Part shown: positions 7,526 through 13,071 of the stretch, in pieces
Numbering within the stretch: position 1 is the stretch's first letter
Layout: every line of letters begins with the position of its first letter
Assembly (NCBI GenBank): GCA_017999075.1
Contig: JAGOBX010000049.1
Span: 1 to 13,071, forward strand
DNA length: 13,071 nucleotides
Source of the DNA: JAGOBX01 sp017999075 [NCBI: Candidatus Babelota bacterium]
GTDB taxonomy: Bacteria > JAGOBX01
Direction of reading: 5' to 3'
The notes under the pieces: generated by a model
Told to the model about the DNA's origin: nothing
The model's database searches: none
The model's input: only the letters and a program-made list of their open reading frames with translations
Program-made: the position numbers and the translations under genes

Positions 7526-9211
7526 ATGGAAACAAAAAAAAGTGACGATATGAATATTACTGAATTTCTGAATATTGCTGAAATTCAGTTGATGATGGAT
7601 GATTTTTATAAATTAACCAATATCGGTATTGGAATTATTGATTTGCAGGGGAACATATTGGTTTCAACAGGCTGGCAGGATATATGCACAAAGTTTCATC
7701 GGGTTCATCCGGAAACCAGAAAAAATTGTATTGAAAGTGATGTTTATCTGAGTAAAAATGTAGAAAAAGGAGTATATTTGCAATATAAATGTAAAAATAA
7801 TATGTGGGATATAGTTACTCCTATAATTATAAATGGAAAACATTTTTGTAATTTATTTCTTGGACAATTTTTTTTTGATGATGAAACACCTGATGTTGAA
7901 GCTTTTGCTGCGCAGGCTGATAAATACGGGTTTGATAAAACTAAATACATTGAAGCTCTTAATAAGGTGCCGCGATGGAGCAGGGATACTGTAAAAAACG
8001 TTATGAATTTTTATTCTAAATTTGCAGTTTTTATTGCTGATTTAAGCTATAATAATTTAATGATTAAAGAAAGCGAAAGTAAATACAGGACACTATTAGA
8101 AAATTTACCGCAAAAAATATTTTTAAAAGATGTAAATTCAGTATATATATCATGCAACAAAAATTATGCAAATGATTTAAATATAAAACCTGAAGAAATA
8201 GTTGGGAAAACTGATTATGATTTCTATCCTAAAGAATTTGCCGAAAAATATCGTAAAGATGATAAAAGATTAATTGAAACCGATACTGCTGAAGTTTTTG
8301 AAGAAGAATATATTCAAAATGACAAAAAGTTTTGGATAAATACTTTTAAAATACCTGTTAAAAATATCCATAATGAAATAACAGGGATATTAGGAATATT
8401 TCATGATATAACAGAAAAAAAAGAATTAGAAAAACAATTGCTGCAATCAGAAAAATTATCTGCTGTCGGTAAATTAACGGCAGGCGTGGCTCATGAATTT
8501 AACAATCTGATGGCTATAATACAAGTAAATAATGAAATAATAAATTATATTTCAAAAGAAAAAAATGATGAAGAACTTAAAAATTGCGCTAAAGTTATTT
8601 CTGAAACAATACATAGAGGAAAATCTATTGTATTAAATATGATGACATTTGCAAAACCAAAAGAACCTGAAAAAAATTTTTATTATATACGGGATATTTT
8701 TAATGAAACAATTAAACTTCAGGAAAAAGAACTGGCTCTGGAAAATATTACGATAAATATGAAATTTAGCGGATTGCGAACAAAAATATTTGTTGATAAA
8801 TCTCAAATAGAACAAGTTTTTTTGAATATGATTATAAATGCGCGCCATGCAATTATTCCTAAAGGAAAAGGAACGATAGAAATTGAATCTGATATTGAAA
8901 ATAAATTTATAGTGTTTTATATTAAAGATAATGGCATCGGAATACCTAATGATAAAATTAAGAATATTTTCGAACCGTTTTTTACAACTAAAGGCGCGAT
9001 GGCTAAAGATAGTCTGGGAATTAAGGGGACAGGCTTAGGATTAAGTGTTTCTTACACTATAATAAAAAATCATGGGGGAAATATAGAAGTTGAGAGTGAA
9101 GAAGGTAAGGGAACTGTTTTTAAAATTATTTTGCCTATAAAAGATACAAAAATTAAAGATGATGATTATATTGAAACAATGGAAGAACCGCTAAAAAATA
9201 GCTTGAGATAA
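7526..9211 (+). CDS. PocR-PAS sensor histidine kinase
   Basis: A 561-residue two-component kinase with no transmembrane segment, so probably cytoplasmic. Residues about 13-175 form a PocR domain, a small-ligand sensor named after the Salmonella propanediol regulator, with its usual cysteines at 54, 68 and 89 and the core TPIIINGKHFCNLFLGQ (98-114). A PAS domain follows (about 182-300, ending HDITEKKELEKQL). The kinase core has the H box (AVGKLTAGVAHEFNN, phosphorylated His323), N box (NMIINA, 434-439), G1 DNGIGIP (468-474), FEPFF (482-486) and G2 GTGLGLS (501-507). No response regulator is in the window, so the partner is unknown. The ATG at 7526 has no Shine-Dalgarno; the ATG at 7550 (residue 9) is an alternative. 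It is divergent from the helicase and ends 42 nt from the convergent TonB-like gene. Confidence 0.92.
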   Translation: METKKSDDMNITEFLNIAEIQLMMDDFYKLTNIGIGIIDLQGNILVSTGWQDICTKFHRVHPETRKNCIESDVYLSKNVEKGVYLQYKCKNNMWDIVTPIIINGKHFCNLFLGQFFFDDETPDVEAFAAQADKYGFDKTKYIEALNKVPRWSRDTVKNVMNFYSKFAVFIADLSYNNLMIKESESKYRTLLENLPQKIFLKDVNSVYISCNKNYANDLNIKPEEIVGKTDYDFYPKEFAEKYRKDDKRLIETDTAEVFEEEYIQNDKKFWINTFKIPVKNIHNEITGILGIFHDITEKKELEKQLLQSEKLSAVGKLTAGVAHEFNNLMAIIQVNNEIINYISKEKNDEELKNCAKVISETIHRGKSIVLNMMTFAKPKEPEKNFYYIRDIFNETIKLQEKELALENITINMKFSGLRTKIFVDKSQIEQVFLNMIINARHAIIPKGKGTIEIESDIENKFIVFYIKDNGIGIPNDKIKNIFEPFFTTKGAMAKDSLGIKGTGLGLSVSYTIIKNHGGNIEVESEEGKGTVFKIILPIKDTKIKDDDYIETMEEPLKNSLR

Positions 9212-9253
9212 AAAAAATATTTCGTGTAGTTTGTCAATGAAAAAATTGAGTTT

Positions 9254-12220
9254 TTACCAGAAAAATTGATAGTTTATTTCAGGTAATTCGGAATTTTGTT
9301 CGAATTCAATTTTAATTACTACCATAACTTCCAAATCTACGGGCAAAATAAGGTTGGAAGCATTTAATAATCCTTCGAAAATTTGTTTCAATTTTTTGTT
9401 TTTTAAGACATCTCCGTCAGCATATTTTATTTTTTTTAATTTGCCGTTATTTTCAAAATATAGTTCTATATCTCCAAATAATTTTTGTGATTGCATTGAT
9501 TGTTTGATTTTTTCTTTATAACCAGGAAAAGTTTTTTTTAATTTTAAATTTAATGTGTCCTGAGATTTTTTTTCAATAAGTTTTAAATACTCAGGATTCA
9601 TTTTATATTTTTTGTAAGTAAGGTTTAAATTTACATTAACTCTTCCTTCACCGCCAGCCTGCTGATTATCTACATTATCAGATAAATATTTGGAATTTGC
9701 ATTTTTAAGTTTATATTTTGTTACATCAAGTTTATTAGCGTTTGCAGCAGCAGTTTTATTTTGAGTTTCACCATCAAAATTTTTACTGGTTTCAATTTTT
9801 GATTCTTTATTTGTTGAAGTATTTTTGGCAATAAATAATTTTGCCTGTTCTTGACCTCCTGAAGTTTTATAAGAAGGTATTTTAAATTCTGAGTTATTTT
9901 GAGTATTTGAAGGTTGCTGAGCTGAAAGATTTGTATTGATAACGGTTTTTCCTCCTGATATTTTTTCGGCGGCAAGAGAATTTTTTTCTGATGAATAAAT
10001 GTTTTTATTAATCATAATAGCTGAACCTGTTTTTGATGACTTTTCTGATCTTGAAGAAGTTTTTTCCGTAACTGATGTTAAATTTTGAGATACTGATAAT
10101 GAAGTATTGGAAAATCCGGTTTTGTCTGCTTTTGCAACTGCTTTTTTTTGCGGTTCGAAAGATTTGCTTCCTGGTTTTTCCGGCATAGGAATACTTAAAT
10201 CAATAGGAACATTATCTTTTGATTTTGAAGAAGAACTGAATGCCGCAGAATTGGTATTTGATTTAGAAGAAACGGTTTTAATTCCTGAGACATTCGAACC
10301 GGCAGTTGTAACTATTTTACTTTTTTTGGAATTAAAATCATTATAGGAATTTTCTGTATTGTAATTTTCCGGGAGTTTTGCAACTGTTATATTTTTTTTT
10401 TCTGAAAAATTCGTTGAACTTTTTGAGCTGCTTTTTAATTGTGAATATCTATGTCCTGATAATACTTCGTTTTTTTCAATTGAATATTTCATATTAGAAT
10501 TTTGTGGCTTATTTGAATTGTTATCCTGATAATTTGTTTTAATTCCTGTTCCTTCATTTTTTTCGGATGCCTGCTGATTTTTATTGAATAAGTTTATTTG
10601 TTCGTCTTTTACATTATATTGTTTTAAGGAATAATCATTTTTAATGTTCTGGAAGTTAGTTTTTGAAATGGAATTGTTCGATGGCAATTTATCGGTTTTA
10701 TTTCGGTCGCCAGAGACGTTTTTAATTTGAATATTATTGTAATTTGATTTGTCATCTGCATTTTTGGTTTCCTTTATAATTTGTGAAGTCCCTGTTTTAT
10801 AATTGAATTTTTGTTGTACTGATGAAACTGAAATCGGAGCATTTGCATCGTGGATATATTTTTTTGAATTCAAGGCATCGGCTCGTTCTTTATTTTCTAC
10901 ATTAAAATTTTTCGAGAACCCGGCAGTTTTTAAATTTGAATTATCATGATTATTTTTTATTTCTTTCTGCTTGATATCAACTGAATATTTTTTTTTTGAG
11001 AAAGTAGAATTGTCAGGATATTTTATTTCTGATTGCCCCGATGATATTGAAAATGTATAATTTTTTTCGTTGTTTTCATACTGAGCTGATTGTTTATAAT
11101 TTTTATTTGTTTCAGATAAAAGTGCTGATTTAGAGGTTTGTATATTTTTGGCATTTTGCGGAGTGTATTCTGATGTTTGCGTTTTTTTCATGGAATTATA
11201 TTCGATAACATTATTTTTTGTTTTGCTGAACATAGAAACATTCACATTTGATGATTTTGAAGGTATCAGTTCTGATTTTTGCTTTGGAACATTGATTTCG
11301 CCGGCGATGTGCCTTGAATAATTTTCAGAAGTTTTGTGTGAATATTCAGGAGTTGAACGGGTTATTGAAAATTTTTCATTTTGCTTTACATTCTGTTCTG
11401 ATTCTTTAATTTTTGTTTCAGAAGAAAAGAATCCTTTTGATTTATCAGGGAAATTAACTTGTTTTGAATAAGACTGATATTGATCTTCTGATTTGTTTAA
11501 CGAATTATTTTTTTCTGAAGAAATTGTTTTTTTTTCAAATAAAGTAATGTCATTTTTTGTTGTCCTGCTGTTTAAAGATTTTTCTATTTCAATATTAGAA
11601 TGTTTTTTTTCAATGTTTTCTGAAACGGCTGTTTTTTCAAGTTGTTTCTGCTGTAAATTTATACTTTCTTTTTTTTGAGAGATAGAAGATTCAAATATTT
11701 TTTTACTGAAATTTTCAAATTTTGTTTTTTCTGCGGATATTTCTTTGTTTGTCTTGATTTCTATCTGCTGTTTTATAATTTCATTTTTTTCAATTTGGGG
11801 AGTTTCTGTTTTTTTAAACATTTCAATACTTTTAGTCTGCTCATAAGATTTAACCTGCTGAATAGGTACATCGGCGTATTTTTGGGATTTTGTTATTTTT
11901 TCTTCTGCAGGAGTTATTTCTTCTTTGATTTTTTTATCAATAGTTTTTTCTTGTTTTTTTTCGTCGATTTTGATTTTTATCTGCTCGTTTTTTTTTACCT
12001 GTTTTTTTAAAATTTCGGCAGGCCGTTTAACAATCTGTTCGTTTTCTTCTATAAGTTTGAACTTTAATTCGGTTTCTTCTTTTGTTTTATCAGGATCGCG
12101 CGACAAGTATATATTCCCCAAAAACAACAAGATTAAAATATGACATAGTATAGATAACCAGATAAATTTTTTGAGATTGAGTTGCTCCGAATCAATCTCT
12201 AATAGATAATTTTTATTCAT
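9254..12220 (-). CDS. Giant TonB/TolA-like energy transducer
   Basis: A 988-residue protein with one N-terminal membrane helix (about 19-40). The helix contains Ser23 and His27 in the SxxxH arrangement of E. coli TonB Ser16/His20. Residues about 45-235 are Glu/Lys/Gln-rich and TolA-like; about 236-860 are low-complexity Ser/Asn/Lys/Thr with scattered Tyr and Phe and almost no proline, except VPIDLSIPMPEKPG near 670-683. Residues about 860-988 are folded; FGDIELYFENNGKLKKIKYADG followed by strands and VVIKIEFEQ resembles the TonB/TolA C-terminal domain. Family members are usually 200-450 residues, so the linker is exceptional. The ATG overlaps the exbD stop by 8 nt with little Shine-Dalgarno, implying translational coupling. 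It should link the ExbB-ExbD motor to outer-membrane partners. The family call rests on anchor, C-terminus and operon; the C-terminal match is weak. Confidence 0.78.
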   Translation of the reverse strand: MNKNYLLEIDSEQLNLKKFIWLSILCHILILLFLGNIYLSRDPDKTKEETELKFKLIEENEQIVKRPAEILKKQVKKNEQIKIKIDEKKQEKTIDKKIKEEITPAEEKITKSQKYADVPIQQVKSYEQTKSIEMFKKTETPQIEKNEIIKQQIEIKTNKEISAEKTKFENFSKKIFESSISQKKESINLQQKQLEKTAVSENIEKKHSNIEIEKSLNSRTTKNDITLFEKKTISSEKNNSLNKSEDQYQSYSKQVNFPDKSKGFFSSETKIKESEQNVKQNEKFSITRSTPEYSHKTSENYSRHIAGEINVPKQKSELIPSKSSNVNVSMFSKTKNNVIEYNSMKKTQTSEYTPQNAKNIQTSKSALLSETNKNYKQSAQYENNEKNYTFSISSGQSEIKYPDNSTFSKKKYSVDIKQKEIKNNHDNSNLKTAGFSKNFNVENKERADALNSKKYIHDANAPISVSSVQQKFNYKTGTSQIIKETKNADDKSNYNNIQIKNVSGDRNKTDKLPSNNSISKTNFQNIKNDYSLKQYNVKDEQINLFNKNQQASEKNEGTGIKTNYQDNNSNKPQNSNMKYSIEKNEVLSGHRYSQLKSSSKSSTNFSEKKNITVAKLPENYNTENSYNDFNSKKSKIVTTAGSNVSGIKTVSSKSNTNSAAFSSSSKSKDNVPIDLSIPMPEKPGSKSFEPQKKAVAKADKTGFSNTSLSVSQNLTSVTEKTSSRSEKSSKTGSAIMINKNIYSSEKNSLAAEKISGGKTVINTNLSAQQPSNTQNNSEFKIPSYKTSGGQEQAKLFIAKNTSTNKESKIETSKNFDGETQNKTAAANANKLDVTKYKLKNANSKYLSDNVDNQQAGGEGRVNVNLNLTYKKYKMNPEYLKLIEKKSQDTLNLKLKKTFPGYKEKIKQSMQSQKLFGDIELYFENNGKLKKIKYADGDVLKNKKLKQIFEGLLNASNLILPVDLEVMVVIKIEFEQNSELPEINYQFFW

Positions 12221-12638
12221 AATTTATTTTATCTGTTTTTTTAGCGGCAAATGAAATATCCTGCACCCCAGATTCTTTTGCAATATCAATAACCTGTATT
12301 ATAATTTCGTAATTTACTTTTTTATCCGCTTTGACTGTTATTTGAGGTTTTCCTCCGTTTTCTATGTTGGAAAAAATTTTATTTTTTAACCCGGTTTTAT
12401 CTACCTTGTCATTGTTGAAATAAATTATGTTGTTTTCGTCAACATAAACCGTCATTTCATGCTGCTGAACAGTTTTTGAATTTTTTGCTTCAGGCATTTT
12501 AACCCGCATGCCGGGATGCACTACAAGAGTAGATGAAACCATAAAAAATATTACAAGTATAAACATTACATCTATCAGTGAAGTAATATTAAGATCCTTC
12601 ATTGATTTAAGTTTTGTCGTATGCCTTAAACGTCTCAT
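12213..12638 (-). CDS. exbD: ExbD/TolR-family biopolymer transport protein
   Basis: Inner-membrane component of the proton-driven ExbB-ExbD motor, 141 residues, the usual length. A short cytoplasmic N-terminus (MRRLRHTTKLKSMKDLN) precedes one membrane helix (about 19-37, ITSLIDVMFILVIFFMVSS) containing Asp23, the position of the proton-carrying Asp25 of E. coli ExbD. Residues about 45-135 form the periplasmic domain, ending in the family pattern KADKKVNYEIIIQVIDIAKESGVQDISFAA. AGGAG (12649-12645) lies six bases before the ATG. It starts 21 nt after exbB and its stop overlaps the start of the TonB-like gene by 8 nt. TolR is the alternative name; association with a TonB-like gene favours ExbD. 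Confidence 0.92.
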   Translation of the reverse strand: MRRLRHTTKLKSMKDLNITSLIDVMFILVIFFMVSSTLVVHPGMRVKMPEAKNSKTVQQHEMTVYVDENNIIYFNNDKVDKTGLKNKIFSNIENGGKPQITVKADKKVNYEIIIQVIDIAKESGVQDISFAAKKTDKINYE

Positions 12639-12644
12639 TTTATT

Positions 12645-12649
12645 CTCCT
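12645..12649 (-). promoter_or_regulatory. Ribosome binding site of exbD
   Basis: AGGAG on the coding strand, six bases before the ATG at 12638, inside the 21-nt gap after exbB. It contrasts with the absent site before the TonB-like gene. Confidence 0.8.
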
Positions 12650-12659
12650 GAATCAGAAA

Positions 12660-13071
12660 CTATTTATCGGATTTCGCACAGATATAATTTATTAGCTTGG
12701 TTGTTATTTGTTCCATGTCCCAGTTTATGCTTTCAATACGTATCATAAAATAATTGTAAGCCGCTATTGCAGGAATGCCTACTATTAAACCGGCGGCTGT
12801 AGTGTATAGCGCTTCTGCAATTCCGTTTGCTAACTGAGCAGGATTACTTAAACTAATATTGGATATTACAAAAAAAGCTTTTATCATTCCGGTAACTGTT
12901 CCTAAAAGACCAAGTAATGGCTCGATTGTTGCAATAATGCCTAAAAATCCGATATGACGTTCCAGTTTTGGAATCTCGGAAATTATTATTTCATCTGCTA
13001 CAATTTCAAGTTTATCGCGGGTATTATCGTAATTTTCAAGGATTGCCGCTGCAATGCGGGATATAGAAGTT
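12660..13071 (-). CDS. exbB: ExbB/TolQ/MotA-family proton channel, C-terminal part
   Basis: The frame stays open to the right edge of the window, so the methionine at 12887 is internal; 137 codons less one are visible and the N-terminus is outside. The visible part begins with a cytoplasmic helix (ISRIAAAILENYDNTRDKLEIVADEIIISEIPKLERHIGFLG). The two conserved membrane helices follow: IATIEPLLGLLGTVTGMIKAF and the segment EALYTTAAGLIVGIPAIAAYNYF. The LLGLLGTVTGMI and EAL-TTAAGL-VGIPA signatures are diagnostic of the ExbB/TolQ family. The protein forms the inner-membrane pentamer that conducts protons with ExbD. It ends in TAG, 21 nt before exbD. TolQ is not excluded; the downstream TonB-like gene favours ExbB. 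Confidence 0.9.
   Translation of the reverse strand, partial: TSISRIAAAILENYDNTRDKLEIVADEIIISEIPKLERHIGFLGIIATIEPLLGLLGTVTGMIKAFFVISNISLSNPAQLANGIAEALYTTAAGLIVGIPAIAAYNYFMIRIESINWDMEQITTKLINYICAKSDK

Noticed and set aside
9234-9255. Possible terminator TCAAT/ATTGA followed by TTTTT after the kinase
   Set aside because: A five-pair, mostly A-T stem is too weak to call; no convincing terminator is visible for either convergent gene here.
9721-9975. 84-codon minus-strand frame inside the TonB-like gene
   Set aside because: Alternative frame of A-rich low-complexity codons; the main frame is continuous from anchor to C-terminal domain.
10107-10346. 79-codon plus-strand frame opposite the TonB-like gene
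   Set aside because: It is the mirror of low-complexity coding sequence, has no ribosome binding site and gives an unlikely protein.
11493-12143. Several Phe-rich plus-strand frames opposite the TonB-like N-terminal region
   Set aside because: Poly-Phe products come from reading poly-Lys codons backwards; no start signals.

Overview
This is an A+T-rich window (roughly 70% A+T by eye) from a bacterium with two membranes. A C-terminal piece of a probable outer-membrane barrel and an ExbB-ExbD-TonB-type energy-transduction operon both imply an outer membrane. The housekeeping genes (HisRS, AspRS, DEAD-box helicase) are clearly bacterial. I cannot assign a phylum from the sequence: PocR-containing kinases and a Cys-rich HisRS are compatible with several anaerobic or candidate lineages. 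I see no tRNA, rRNA, CRISPR array, insertion sequence or phage gene.

Layout, left to right. (1) Positions 3-1451 (+) hold the 3' part of a secreted, barrel-like hypothetical protein whose start lies before the window; a clean intrinsic terminator follows. (2) A sigma70-type promoter drives hisS and aspS (+), 19 nt apart, a common pairing of aminoacyl-tRNA synthetases. (3) A perfect 28-bp hairpin that includes both stop codons separates aspS from a convergent PilZ-like gene (-). (4) Upstream of that gene, on the same strand, lies a DEAD-box RNA helicase with a DbpA-type C-terminal RNA-binding domain. It is transcribed from a consensus promoter (TTGACA-N17-TATAAT) through a leader of about 195 nt. 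(5) The divergent neighbour (+) is a PocR-PAS-histidine kinase with no response regulator in view. (6) Convergent to it is an operon on the minus strand: exbB (5' end outside the window), exbD and a 988-residue TonB-like protein. Its reading direction is from the right edge leftward.

How they work together. hisS and aspS supply charged tRNAs. The helicase probably remodels rRNA or mRNA, and its long leader resembles the arrangement of cold-shock helicases. The PilZ-like protein may be co-transcribed with the helicase. The kinase probably senses a small ligand through PocR and signals to an unseen partner. ExbB and ExbD should form the proton-driven inner-membrane motor, and the giant TonB-like protein would carry force across the periplasm. 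The most unusual object is that protein: it has a recognisable SxxxH membrane anchor and a TonB/TolA-like C-terminal domain, separated by about 800 residues of low-complexity Lys/Ser/Asn-rich linker.
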